A DNA stretch of 64,000 bases from Tetrahymena elliotti 4EA (taxonomy: Eukaryota; Ciliophora; Oligohymenophorea; Hymenostomatida; Tetrahymenidae): NCBI GenBank assembly GCA_000231825.2, contig JH720294.1, positions 319,158 through 383,157 on the forward strand. The letters are read 5' to 3'. Of this stretch, positions 13,015-25,586 are shown in pieces; the first letter of the stretch is position 1; each line of letters opens with the position of its first letter. Position numbers and translations under genes: made by a program. The notes beneath the pieces were generated by a model. That model saw nothing but the letters and a program-made list of their open reading frames with translations. It had not been told where the DNA came from and searched no databases.

Positions 13015-14119
13015 AAGTATTTGTTTATTTAACCGTCCAAAACATTCAAATTTAAAATTTTCCCCAAAGCTAATAGTTTGTGATTTTTCCCCCGCAAAAT
13101 AGTCACCTTTATTATTGCTGATCTAATTTATTTTTTCAACAACAGTTTTTAGAAACAACATATTCTATTTGAATAGTAAGCTAAAAATATCAAAAATATT
13201 TTAATTGTCAATAAATTTAATTTTAATTTTTTATTTTCATGAAATAAAAGATAGATCAGTTATTTGCTTCTAGTTTTTGTCTTTTTCAAATACTTAATAA
13301 CATGATTGATCTAAACTTTTTTTTATTTGTCTAGTTATTAATCAAATTAAGTAAAAGAATTTGCAAATATTTGGTTGAATTGCTTGTTACTAAGTATCAT
13401 TTAACTATTCTATTTGAATATAGACTAATTTTATTCTATCAAATTCAAATTTTATTTAATTAGCTTTAATATCCTAATATTAATTGCAGATATACTAAGT
13501 TTTCTATCAAATAATTTCTTGAAATAAGAAGATTCATAAGTTTTTAAAATAATAGTGTTATTATGTCCAGAGAATAAGAATAAATTTATCATTTAATTTT
13601 TTACTTTTGAAGGATTTTTCTTATTTTCTTTATTTAGGCCAACTCACAAATTAAATTTCTCTTTAAATTTATTAAATTCTCATAAATTCATTCAATAAGG
13701 TTTGTAAAATTTTTCTAGTTAAATGAAGATGATAGTTGCTAAGAAATTAATCAAAAAGAAATAAAATAAAATATTTAATAAAATAAAAATTTCAAAATAA
13801 AAAAATTGATTTATGCAGAACTGAATCTTAATAATCGTTAAGTGCTAATTGAATTCCACCACTTTAAGATTAGAAACAATGAGTTAATATAAAAAATATT
13901 AAGATAAATATCAGAAAATCAAATGAAATAAAAAAAATTAGAGACAAAATTTTAATTAAAATATAAAATGAATGCTCTGTAGAGTAATAAAAATTAACCA
14001 TTTTTTATTTTTTCTAATGCCTATTAGAAATCTAAAATAATTTATGTGATTTAATGAGATAAATCTTATATTTTAATTAATTTAGATTTATATTGTAAAA
14101 ATATTAATTTATGCTAATC

Positions 14120-14480
14120 AGATTAATTTAAAAATTATTAGCTTCATATAAAGATAATAAATGAATATGGTTAATAGTTCAAAATGATGTATTTTTTTTA
14201 TTGTTTTTAGTCTAAAAAGTTTATTCTATAATGATTTGTATTTTTAGGAGGTAGTGTATATATATCATTAATTCTTTCATTAGAAATATTTTAAATTTAA
14301 AGAATTAGTTTAAAAATTACTAGTTTTATGTACATATATAGAATATTAATGAATATGGTTGAATAGTTCAAAATGATGTATTTTAATTGATTGTATTTAG
14401 TCAAAATTTATTGTTTAGTCTATTATTTGGAGATACTGTATAGCTCATTAATTCTTTTATAGGAAATTATTTGAGAGATT
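14120..14480. repeat. degenerate ~185-bp tandem duplication over a gene 3' end
   Basis: Two diverged units. The block GAATATGGTT..ATAGTTCAAAATGATG occurs at about 14163 and again at about 14351, and both are preceded by related TTTAAAAATTA blocks (about 14127 and 14309) and followed by TTAGTC and a TCATTAATTCTTT block. The right unit covers the last codons and stop of the coiled-coil gene at 14401; the left unit lies wholly in its 3' flank. Confidence 0.7.
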
Positions 14481-17400
14481 ATTATTTTTTGTGAAGGAAA
14501 AATTGATTTTAAGAGCCGAAATTGCTTTCTTAGTTTTAATTATAATGGTTATTTGAACCAAAGGATTATTAGCTTTGCTGGGATTAAATATAAGTTTACA
14601 ACTCATCTCCTTCGGTTTTGTTTGAAGGACGATGAGAGTCTCTTTTGATTATTTTTGACTCTAGTTCTTTGACCAAATTTGAAGTTGCTTCTAGTTACTA
14701 TTATAACTCAGCATTTCTTTGATTAATAAGATTAAATTATTTAGATTAGAATTGTAAGGAATTCTGTGAAGGAGTTCTATCATGACGAACTTTGAAAGAA
14801 TATTCACTACTTTAGAAATTAGGATGTTAGTTTTCTTTATTGGCATGAGATGAGTTCTAATTCAAATTTAATGATGGCTATGACTAGAATTACAAGACAA
14901 GCTTTTCTAAATATTGGTTTTTATTTACAAGAGACTGCATATTACATTTTAAAGTACTCAATTCCTATGTGAGTTATTAGTTTTTTACTTTAAGACTAAT
15001 TAAATTACTTTCACTTTAACTATTATCTAGGTTCATTTTAGAGTTATTTTGAGATTAGATTGATTGATCATCGATTTGATCAACTAATTGTTTTATTTAC
15101 AAATCTTTCTCTTTTATTTTGTTCTCTAAATAAGATAATTTAAGTAAACTTGATGGTTAATTAGATTTTTACATCTAAGCTATTTGATTCTATTGATTGG
15201 TAATCTCTTCTTATAGTATGTCTACTTGATTAAGAATTTCATCTCTCATTAGCTAAAGACCTTCAACCATACAACTAAAATTATCTTCTTTGGATTTGAT
15301 TTCACCAAAAAGATTTTCAATTTATTCTCTAAGCTACTCGTTTTCTTATTTAATTTCTACATTTTCCATTTCATAGTATCTGTTTGTTCTTTATAATTCT
15401 TCTTGGTTTTAATTCAAATTTTTTAGTTCTATTTAGAACTTATTGCATTCGTGTTGAAGGGAAGCAAATCTATTAATTAAATCTTAATTGTTGATTTTTA
15501 TTTTTTTGATTTCCTCTTCTTTTTCTTGTATTGCTTTTTTGATACTTATTTAATATTCACTCTGCTTAGGTTAAGCAAATTTATCACTTTCAGCTGTATG
15601 TCTATTAGATTAGCTCTCAACTAAATTGAAATATTCCTATAATATTTTTTCTATGCAAGTGTTTAGAATTTATTTTAGCTAGTTAGATTAAGTGTAGCAT
15701 GATTAAATATTATCTAATTAATTCTATTATACAATAAACTCTCCATATTTATATTCAGATTGTTACTCAGTACCTTCAGAATAGTATTGAATTTAACAAT
15801 TGTTTAAGTTGCTATTAAGAGTATTAAATAATTATTCATTATATTATTAGTAAGCTTGTAGTGATCCTGTGTCATATTAGTAAAAGAATTGTTAAATATC
15901 TTAAACAGCAGGAGCTTGGCATAATTTATTAATGTTTTCATTCATAGAATTCAAAAGCAACTAAATGCATTACTCTTGTTCATCTAATCTTTAATTGAGA
16001 CATTGTTTTTCATATTCCAAATCAGAAATTTCCTACTTCAATTCAATGTTTTGATAAGCAATATTATCATAATCTTCTTTCTCTATTTTGATCATTTAGG
16101 AAACTTTTTATTTCATCATCTCAGCTTGCTCTTCTTCTTCTTTTTTCTTTTGGAGAAACTCTTGTTTTTACTTCTAAACAATTTATTTGCGTTTTTTTCT
16201 TTCTTTTTAAACTAAACTTTAAGTTGCTTAAAAGAAAGCATTTCTCAACAACTGAGTTGAGTCTCCAAAGAAACCCTTTGTATTATTAATTTACTCTTTA
16301 ATATTTTATATGTCATTTGTATATTTATTAATAAGAAATTCACAATTAGCACCATTGCTAATAAGAGAAGGAACATTCTAATTCTCCTTCTATTACTCTT
16401 AATTTTGCTTAATATACTAGGATTTACGTAAATCTTCTATGAGAGAACTGATAGATTTCAATAAAATAGTTCTAAGTGAAGTATCTTCACAAATTAATTC
16501 TAAATCCGACTATTTCTTATCCATCATAAGTATTCTAATATACTATTATTCTGTGAATGGAGAAGGTAATTTCCTGCCAGGTTCTAGTTTTGTTTAAACT
16601 TCTTTAATATTTTTAATAAAAACAAGCTATTTCTTTTCAGGAAAATTGTCTTTAGTAGACTTCCAGCAAAAAGCTTCAAGTGAAGGTGAATAGAAAAATA
16701 TTCTAAGATTGGCTTTCTTTTTATTAGCACGAGAAACCTTAAATACGGGAGTTCCTTTAAGAAGTTTATGCAAATCTTAATATTTTTTTTCCATTTTACC
16801 TGTTAGATTATAGCAAATTTCAAACTGTGCTTCCAAATCAGTAATTCTATCTTCCATTTCTTTAAAAGTTGTTTCTACTTTTCCAAGGACAGTTTTGTCT
16901 ACATCAAACATTTTCTCCCAATTTCTTATTTCTTCTAATATTTACTCATCACATAAGCTCTAATTAGTAGAAAGTCTATTAGTTGCACCAGATTTGCGGT
17001 TAGAGAATAAACCTCCTTTTACACTTAAATTATTATCCTTATTTGCACTATCACCAAATTTGTTAAAATTTCTATTTATTTTTATAGGAGTTACAGACTA
17101 AGATATTTCTTCTACTTAAATAGGATCATCTTCAAGAATCTTCTGACTTCTTTCAAATTCCTAGTCAATAATTTTTATATTTTAATTGAACTCATTATTG
17201 TACTCTCTTTCCTATTCTTATTTTTATGAGCTATTGCTATTTTCAATAAAATTCTTCTTTAAATAATTGATCTACTGCTAATCAATTGGAATTATTTGAC
17301 TAATTTGGGACTCATTAAAAACTACTTTTTTGCTTTTTCTCATCACTTAAGGAGTTTCAGATAGATCAGACTATACTGGGCTGGAAAATGAATTGGATTC

Positions 17401-17664
17401 ATTATAGCCTGGTTTCTAAGCCTGATTGTTCAGTTACTTTGGTCCTATTGGATTGCTTGGAGCATATTGATATGATACATTATGAGATTAAATATCATAA
17501 TATTATTTGATCTGACTCAGGTCAATCTTTTAGTTTTTATTAAGCTTTTATCTCAACATGCTTGCAATTGAGTTATTGCTATTAGCATTGATCTTTTCAT
17601 TTCTTTGCTCATTTTGTTGTATATTTAACACTGATCCCAATTCCTTATTCAAATTAGAGTTCAT
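14401..17664 (-). CDS. long coiled-coil protein with PH-like region
   Basis: One open frame, ATG 17664 to TGA 14403-14401: 1087 residues, no intron. Residues 1-~240 are Q/N-rich. About 240-300 is helical (VETTFKEMEDRITDLEAQ). About 300-412 is an ordered block: LRIFFYSPSLEAFCWKST, then FIKNIKEVQTKLEPG, then YIRILMMDKK, SDLELICED and a closing helix LRTILLKSISSLIEDLR. Alternating beta-like strands, a Trp (W334) in the second strand, an I-x-x-I-x-E-V strand and a C-terminal helix fit the pleckstrin-homology fold, which binds phosphoinositides or proteins. From ~485 there is a highly basic/acidic coiled coil (KKRKQIVQKQKQEF, KKKEEEEQAE), a Q/N linker, then more coiled coil from ~760 to ~950. Overall it looks like a cytoskeletal or ciliary scaffold (inference). 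The PH call rests on pattern only. Confidence 0.75.
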
Positions 17665-18651
17665 TTTGATCGATCAGTCACTAAGTCAATCTATTTGTTA
17701 TCCTATTAATTCTTTCTTTCTTTTTTTTATTTTCTTTTTTTGTTAACTTTATGTTTTTACACAAAATATCATTTAATTAACAATTTTGATATCTTATTTG
17801 CATATATCGTTTTTAACTACTAGTTTCTCATAATCTATTAAGATGATACCTAAAATCAATATATATTTTTTATTCTAAGATTCTTCTTATTTTGAATTTA
17901 AATTTTGATTTCTTTCTTATTCTTTGCAATTTAACACTCACATTTCTTTTTTTTGTTGCTATTTTTTGTTATTTTTAACGTATCAAAATTTTACAACTAA
18001 CTTTTGGTATGTTTTTTAAAGCAAATTAATAAATAATTATTTCAAAAAAATTATGTTACAATATTTTCTAAAATTTTTTAGTGTATAATAATTACTCTTG
18101 CAACATTTTTGGAATATAGTCATTATTAATCTAGTGTAATACCTTTTAAAATATCATAATTATATATTTATTTATTATTACATACATACTTTTTATTATT
18201 ATGAATTTGTATTAAAATAATTTCTTTCTAAAAATTTTAAAAACAAAATAAAGAAACTGAAAATGTATTTTTCTAAAAATAATTTTTTTAAACAAAAACT
18301 TAAACTTTCTGTGTTAACTTTGTCACTAATTTGCTCAAAATTTTTAATATTTTGATTTATTTATTGAAAAAAATTCATAATTATTTTTTAAAAGCAGAAA
18401 TTCATAATAATTATTTGGCATATTTTTATTTCTTTTGATAAATAAATTATTTTCTTGAATTAGATTGATATTTAATTTTCACAATTTGATGATAGATTTT
18501 AATTCATAGTTTGAAATATTTTAAGTTTTTTGTAAATTACAATAAGTAAGAATAATTATAATTATATAATATAAATAATAAATATCAAGATATATGAGAT
18601 GAATATTTTTAGGGTAGATCAAAAGATCTCTTAAATTTATAAATTTGTTTA
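17665..18651. other. intergenic, AT-rich
   Basis: Nearly 1 kb of AT-rich spacer with long T- and A-runs; nothing supportable. Confidence 0.6.
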
Positions 18652-20390
18652 TCAGTGAATAATGGTTTTTATAGTTTATCTCTTAGAAGATATTGGTGTA
18701 TATCTATCTTATCTTTAGTTTTGAGTAGTCATATTTTATATATAAGGGTCTTTGGGAACTAAATTAAATATTTCTTATCCATAAAGTTTATCTTCTAATT
18801 GCATTACTCTTCTTAACTATTACTCTATCTCACTTTCAAGCTAGTTTTTATCTCTTGTAAGTTTTGCTATTTCCTTGTTTAACGAAAATTACTCTGTTTA
18901 GTGTTTTACAAAATCTTCCTAAATTTCTTATTATATTTTTTCAGAAGTTTTCTTGGCTTCATTTTTAAAATCATCAACATCCTTTTCATATTTTTTTTTC
19001 ATCTCTGATATTTCTTTTCTTAGCTCATCTTTCAGCTGATTGTATTCATCTCTAAATCTCAGGGCTGCCTTATAATGGTTCTTTTTAATCAATTAAATTA
19101 TATTCAATTTATTGTTAAAAATATAATTTTAAAAAGGAAATGCATAGCTAAGTAGATTAATTATTTTTATTGTATTTCTTGGCATTCTAATATCAAGCAA
19201 TTTAATTAATTAGATAGATATGATGATACTTAGATAATAAAATATATTTTATATCAAAAAATTGTTTCTGATTAACATTTTAAACTAAAAGTGAATACAA
19301 TAGCTAAAATATTAAAGGAAAGATAACTTACTTGTTTTAAAACTGCAAATTAAAAAATATAGATTGATTGATTAATTAATTTATTTATTATGCAATTTTC
19401 TTTATTTTTGTATTGATTCTAATTTAATATGTGAATTACTTCAATCAGTGGAAAGTTGTGAGGAAATCCATTTAAAAAAGAGATCGTGGAATTAGGATTT
19501 TCTAGTTTATTTATGTCAGTCTGGAACTAAAATTGATAATCTTCATTTATTTAATCCTCATTCTTAACTGGCATATCGTTTGGAAATAATGGTTTTGTTT
19601 CTTGCATAAAATTTTCAAAGAATTATTTTTAAGTTTCATTAAAATTATTTGTATCGTAATCGGATCCATCAGGAGATTACTCATCTGCAAGCTACTGTTT
19701 TTGATAAGTATTTGAAGGGTGATGCTATGAAAATCTCTCAGCTTAAGTAGAATAAAATGCAGTGGCCTGAGGTGTTTAAGAAGGAGAATAAAATTAAGAG
19801 TAAGTCATAAATCCTAAATTAGAAAGGGCTTGTTATGATAAATTCTATGGATTAGATTCCACACTTAGCCTCCCACCAAATTTATTTAAATTTTTGACTG
19901 AATAGCTGCTATGACGATGCTATGGGTATTTAGAAAATCCCTAACCAACATTATGAACAAATAAGCGTATAGATTATCTAGAAGGGTTTCTAGAATCCTA
20001 TAACATTTAATTTCTAGGAGATATTTGTTAATCTAATTAAGGAAAATCAATATTTATTTTATGATCTGCATCTCTTTAATTTTCTAACTCCTTAGGAGTA
20101 TTTAAGTTTTAAGAATTTGGTATTCCCCCTGCTATCTTACTATTTGGCTGATATTCTATTTTTAAAACAATCATAAAATAAAAAGTAAAGCCCTAATTTT
20201 TATGATAGTTACCTTCAGTGTGTTGACGTTTAATGAATGGTAGAGTTCTAATTAATATAGATTAGCGCTATTTAGCTTAATCTTATTCCTACTACTAATT
20301 ACGCTAAAAAATTTCAAACCCTTTATTCAAAACTTGGCTTCCTTTATGGCTTGTCATGCTCTTGTTTGTTTACTATGATTATCTCTTCAT
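18652..20390 (-). CDS. Q/S-rich protein with C-terminal coiled coil
   Basis: Three exons are supported. Exon 1, 20390-20213 (ATG at 20390 or the in-frame one at 20357), ends phase 1 before a 57-nt intron; exon 2, 20155-19440, resumes in frame (EYQPNSKIAGG) and ends phase 0 at a GTAATT donor; the last exon, 19080-18652, ends in TGA 18654-18652. Direct splicing gives about 440 residues. The N-terminal two thirds are low complexity (Gln, Ser, Asn, Pro); the last exon is a continuous charged coiled coil (YKAALRFRDEYNQLKDEL, EISEMKKKYEKDVDDF) followed by a short tail ending KTIIH. The AAAAAG acceptor at 19081 is weak; a small extra exon near 19342 plus an acceptor near 19180 would also keep the frame. 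Function unknown. Confidence 0.65.
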
Positions 20391-21519
20391 ATATTTATCT
20401 AGCTACCTAAAAATTTAGCTAAAATCTACTTTAATTTTAAATAATTATTTTAATGTCTTTTTGTTGTCAATTATGTTGATTGAATTAATGAATGCGTCAA
20501 ATTTTTTTATTTGGTATAATTATTTAATAAAATATATGATATTCAATTTACAACAAAATACAGTATGTTAGTATGCAAATGCAAAAAATTAATATTTTTA
20601 TTAGTATATGAGAAAGTTTATGAAAGAATTCAATATACTAAATAATTGATAAACTAGTTAGTTTACAATAGCTATTGTGCTTAGTTCATTACATATTATA
20701 TGTTTTATATATTTATATTTCTAAAACAATAAATGAATACTTTTAATAGTCACTTCCTATTCAGTTTTACATTTAATTTGAAGCAGTAATAACTGTCAAA
20801 AACTTTAATTTTTTATTATACATATTAACATTAAAATTAAAATTTATGGTTTTGATATAAATCTATTTTTTATTCATTACTCCTAATTAAAATCATCATA
20901 TTTCTATTCCATTTTTACTTCTTATTTCTATTTCATCAAATCAGATTTATATTCAATACAAGAAAATAGAATAATATCGAGTATTTTATAAGAATTAAAA
21001 TTTATTAGAAGTGAAGTATTTAATTAGAAAAGCTTTTAAAGCATATATTTATAACTAATCAATTATTGAAAAAATCAATTTACTTTCATCTCAATAAAAC
21101 TTAAAAGACAATATTAAAAATATAATAAGTCTTTTTAAATTTTAAATTAGAGAAAGAGATGGAAAATTGTTTAATAATATTTTTAGCTTAAAAATAAATA
21201 AAGTAAAAATATCCAATAAATAATTATGAGTTCATTATTGATAAAAAACTTCATCAAAAATGAACACCTCACAAAAAATATTTATTCATTCTATTTTTCA
21301 CATGTTTTAATTGTATTAAGGATGATGTGTAAAGAATATGCCAAAAGATTAAAGATTAATAAAGTTAAAATCCTAAATTTAATTAAAAAAGAACATTTTT
21401 TGGAAAACAAGAAATATAAAATGAATATTTTATTTTTTGAATTTATTATTTTATTGAGTTAAAAAAATTGATTTATATTCTATATTAAAATCTTTAATCA
21501 ATTATTTATTAGGTGGGTT
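20391..21519. other. intergenic, AT-rich
   Basis: About 1.1 kb spacer. A standard-code plus-strand frame at 21226-21462 is present but has no domain or composition supporting a gene, so I leave the stretch unassigned. Confidence 0.55.
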
Positions 21520-22425
21520 TCATGCTTTTAAACTTTCAATTTCTGCTTATAAATTTAAAATATCTTCGTTATCAGGGCTCAAACTTTCTGCATAGGTCAA
21601 GTTTTCTAATGCTTCATCATATTAGTTTTGTTATCTTTTAGCAATAGCCATATAATAATATGGTAAATAGCTGCAAGAGGGATTATTATCAATTGCCATT
21701 TGAAATACGTCTTCAGCTATAAAATATTCACTCTTTTACAGATAAGCTTAGCCTAATGCTAAAGATATTTCCATTTTCTCTTGGACATCTTAAGCTTATG
21801 ATAAGAACTCAATTGCTGTATCTAATCTACCTTTCTTTAAGAATGCGTAGCCTAAGTTGTAAGGAGCAAACCAATCATAGGGATCTGCCTTTTATCCTTC
21901 TCTACTATAATAAACTGCAAAATCATACTATTGAATATTATTATGAGCATTTGCCCAATAAGCATAGAATGTTTGATTTTAAGGATTTCTTTCATCTACT
22001 TGTTTGAAAATTTCTAATGCTTAATCAAATTTTTTAAGCTCGCACAAAAACTTACCTTTTTCTGATGTAATTACATCCATTTTGGGATATTTTTGCTCTA
22101 ATTATTAAAAATACTCTAGCCCCTATTCTGATAGTCGTTATTCTCTGTATGTTTATCCTAATAATAGATAAGCTTTGGTTTCATTAGGATTTTGCTCAAT
22201 GGCTTTTTACAAAATCTTAATTGCCTATTCGAAGTTATCTTACTGTAAGTAATATTAGGCCTTTTTAAAGTTTAGTTCGAAATCTCCATCTTCTTATTTA
22301 AGTTCCTCATCTGTAACATAAATCTTTACAAAAGGTTTTTTATAAGACTTTATTTATCTAGCTTGGGGTTAACTACCTGTTTATTGTTAACCTAAAAGTC
22401 CCTTTATTTATCCTGGCTAAAACAT
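21520..22425 (-). CDS. tetratricopeptide repeat (TPR) protein
   Basis: Single frame from ATG 22425 to TGA 21522-21520, 301 residues. After ~45 Q/G-rich residues, TPR helix pairs run nearly to the end: AQYYLQQDNFEQAIKILQKA, AYLLLGQTYREQRLSEQGLE, ELKKFDQALEIFKQV, YYSREGQKADPYDWFAPYNL, LGYAFLKKGRLDTAIEFL, LALGQAYLQKSEYFIAEDVF, MAIAKRQQNQYDEALENL. The W/L/G/Y/A/P spacing of 34-residue TPRs is clear in most. Such proteins are protein-binding scaffolds; no catalytic domain is attached, so the partner cannot be inferred. The frame is open upstream of the ATG (QAQLGFYSQK) and an upstream exon entering at the AAG near 22455 is possible, but I found no convincing donor exon. Confidence 0.85.
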
Positions 22426-24054
22426 TTTCTATGAGTAAAAACCTAATTGTGCTTGCTTAGTTTTAAAAAAGTATCTTTATTACCTTATAATTATGATTAA
22501 ATTTTACTAGTGCTAAGATATATTATTATATCAAATATTTTTGTTTATGATTCAACTAAATTTTTCTTGATTCTCTTTTATAGCCAATACAAATTATTCT
22601 AATAAGTAAAAAACACAATTTATAAGAAGATCATTGACAGTAAATTATGTGGATAAGGCGGATAGAAAGTTAACAAATCATAAAAATACAGTATAATATT
22701 TGCTTTTTCTCTTCTTTCGTTTATCAAAAGTATATTTGTAGAAATAAATCACCTTACAAATTATCCAAAATAAAAATTTATAAAATTGAAAGGTTTAGCA
22801 ACGGAATATTTAAGATGTATATTAAAGCAGCTAAGCAAAAAATGAATTTAATATTAAAATAAAAAGTCATTTGTTAATAAAGTAAATAAAATGAAATTTT
22901 TCTAAATTTAAAATCTTCAAAAATGTAATATTAATATTAACATTAAATAATAAATTAAAAAAATTATTTATTTCAATTTATTTTAACACAAAAAACGTCC
23001 TTAATGTTAGTTATCTAGTTATTAAAATGAATTCAAATTTTAGTTTGCATTATAAACACTACCATGTAATAAATAATTTATTAAAAGGAAATTTCCAATT
23101 ATTTAAAAATAAATAAATAAACTAATTCACTTTTGCTTTAGAAAAATTTAACCTATGTTAAAACAATATTTAATGGTAAAATAAATCTAAAAATTTCATT
23201 TTTTAGTTTTAAAGATTTAAATAATTTATCACAAAAAAATATGGATGAAGAATTTTCTCATGGAAAAAAAAAACTTTAGTTTACTTTTCATCCTTTTTGA
23301 TAAAAATCTAAAATTCATTAATAAAATAATTATTTTTCAATTTACTATCATCATTAACTCTAAAAGTCATTAAGATTTTATACGCATTTAGGAATTTATA
23401 AGACCATAGCTGACTAATAAATATACTTTAAATAGCTAGTCATAGCAGATAATTATTAGTTACTTCCATATATGTTTAAAAATTTAGAATATCAATAATA
23501 ATTATATTCCTCCTTTAAAATTTCTAAAATAAGATTGTAAGCTTTATATAAATTTCATCAAACATTAAAAGTAGGCATTTTAACATTTTAATGAATGTAA
23601 ATTTTAATCTAAATATAAACTATTTTTGTTAAATTTCTAATAAAATTAAAATAAAAAAGAAAGATGGCAAAAAATTAAAACGTAACATAAATAATATGAG
23701 ATAAATACTAGTTAACTAGTAAACATTTTAAAGATGATTGTATCAATTATTTAAATAAAAAGTGAAATAAAAAAAATTAAATTGAAAGATGATATTGGAT
23801 GTGAACATATTGATAACACCATATAATAATAGATAAAAAACAATTGTTTGTTGTTTAAGATAAAATAAATAATTTTTATAGATTTTAGTAAAATATTTGT
23901 TTATAAACTGTTTTATATGAAAGTATTGTTTATTAAGTTAACTATTTTATTAATTTAAACTAACAAAAAAGCTCTGAATAGTTTTGGTTTTCCTTTTTTT
24001 AAATTTAAAGAAATTAAAGGCATTTATTATTTGTGGAGAGCAATAATTATTTGG
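22426..24054. other. intergenic, AT-rich
   Basis: About 1.6 kb between the two TPR genes, both on the minus strand. AT-rich, no coding frame and no repeat that I can support. Confidence 0.6.
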
Positions 24055-25586
24055 TCAATCTACTGTATGCAAATCAAAGGTTAGTTCTTATGGATTCATG
24101 ATCATATATTCTTTAATATTTTTTTCATATGCGTACAACATAAGTTAGACTGTTCTTAAATGAGCTTGTTTTTTCATTTATATTTCTATTTATTATTACA
24201 CTATTTGAGACATTTTGTATTTTTCCATTATAACTAAAATCTAGTTTTTTAATAAAAGGAAGTCTTTTTCATAATTGCTTTTTTAAAGGTTTGTATTGCA
24301 AACAGTCAGTGATTCATCTACTCTGCCAAGAGCTTGCAGGCATAAGATTTTTATTTTGATTGCTATTTAAAGAGCTCTCTTATTACTTTCATTCATAGTG
24401 GCTTAAGAATCTATTATACGATTGCAAAAATGTAGGGATTTCTCTAAATCATTTTAAATGTAGTATATAATAGCAAAAGAGGAAAGGGGTACCCATGAAT
24501 GAGGCTTTAATTCCATTGCTTTTTCAAAGCAGGTACGAGCATTTTCGAAATCATATTTTGTCATAAAAATTTAACCTTTCTTGATGTTAGCTCCATAGCA
24601 ATTAGGAAGCATCTTGAGATATTTATTGCATTCTACAATAGAAGATTGAGATTAGTAGTTAGATGAAATAATATGAAAGGCTTAAAAGCACTTTTTATCT
24701 TATTTGTTAATTTTGTGTGCTACTATTTCAAGTTGCTTTACTTCTTACTACAAATTAGGTGGCTTTTCTAGGATGTCATCATATAATGGATCAAAGAACT
24801 TGATTTTGCATTATTCTAGTAAAAGTAGAGCTTCATTATTTGATGGGTCTATTTAAACACATTGCTAGTAGAAGTCTGAGGCATTCTTTCTTGAGTCCTT
24901 TATTAACTAAATATTACCAAGATAGAAATAAGAATGGCTAAATTCAGGGTATCTAAGAACAAGTCCTTGTAGAATCTCTTCTGCTTTACTATAGTCCTCC
25001 AACTATACAAGGCAAATAGCATGGAGTAATTGAGAGAAAAAGAAATTTCTTGGTGTTTAAAGCTGCTTGCAAAGACTCATGATGCGTTTAAAATCTTCAA
25101 AATGTTTTGGATAAAGTCTGTACATTAAATCAGGTAAATTACTGTAAACAGTTCTGATGTCTTTATAGGTTTTCATTTTATCATAGTGCTTGAATTCATC
25201 TAACTTTAGAAGCATTTCTCTGATTTCAAATGCCTAATCTCTACCAAAACTGCCTATGACTTATCCCATGATAATTCTTGCTAAAAAATGAAAATTAAAT
25301 AAAAGCTTAATTTGTTTTTTTTATTAATATTGTTAACAATTTATTAATTATTTTCAAATTTATTTAATAAGATGATGAGAAGCAAAATAAATTTTTCTAT
25401 TTTTTTAAAATAGCTAGGTTATTATTTTATTTAAATAAATTGTTGATGTAACTCAGGTTTCATTCAGCCTTTTGGTTCTACTTTATAAATGTATACATAT
25501 TTTTTTTTTTTTGCGTTATGAAGGATTAGATTATTCTAACTATTACTCCCATAGTGTTTTAGATAAGTATTGGATTCATTTTTCAT
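24055..25586 (-). CDS. tetratricopeptide repeat (TPR) protein, two exons
   Basis: The main exon 25280-24055 ends in TGA and encodes degenerate TPRs: SQLLHAICLVQLEDYSKAEE, YFYLGNIQLIKDSRKNASDF, CFQAFHIISSNY, GANIKKGQIFMTKYDFENAR, SSFAIIYYIQNDLEKSLHF, and a C-terminal helix with YKMSQIVQQQIEIQMKKQA. It is preceded by a TTTTTTTAG acceptor in frame. A 40-nt first exon at 25586-25547 (MKNESNTYLKHYG) joins it in phase over a 266-nt intron to give KHYGTRIIMGQVIGSFG; total 421 residues. If that exon is wrong, translation would start at ATG 25269 (MGQVIGSFG, 404 residues). The 34-residue period is looser than in the neighbouring TPR gene. Helical-repeat scaffold of unknown partner; some anaphase-promoting complex and ciliary transport subunits have similar architecture, but I see no diagnostic motif. 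Confidence 0.75.

Larger units (their letters stand above)
12562..14400. other. intergenic with microsatellites and a 3' duplication
   Basis: Gene-free spacer. Contains two simple repeats (TTTG and GATA, listed separately) and, at its right end, a degenerate copy of the tail of the coiled-coil gene (listed separately). The remainder is AT-rich with nothing supportable. Confidence 0.6.

Noticed and set aside
21226..21462. Plus-strand frame MSSLLIKNFIKNEH, 78 codons
   Set aside because: Lies in AT-rich spacer, hydrophobic/Lys composition expected of random AT-rich DNA, no domain or flanking exon support.
24055..25586. Assignment to a specific APC/C subunit
   Set aside because: TPR architecture alone is shared by many complexes; no subunit-specific motif is visible.
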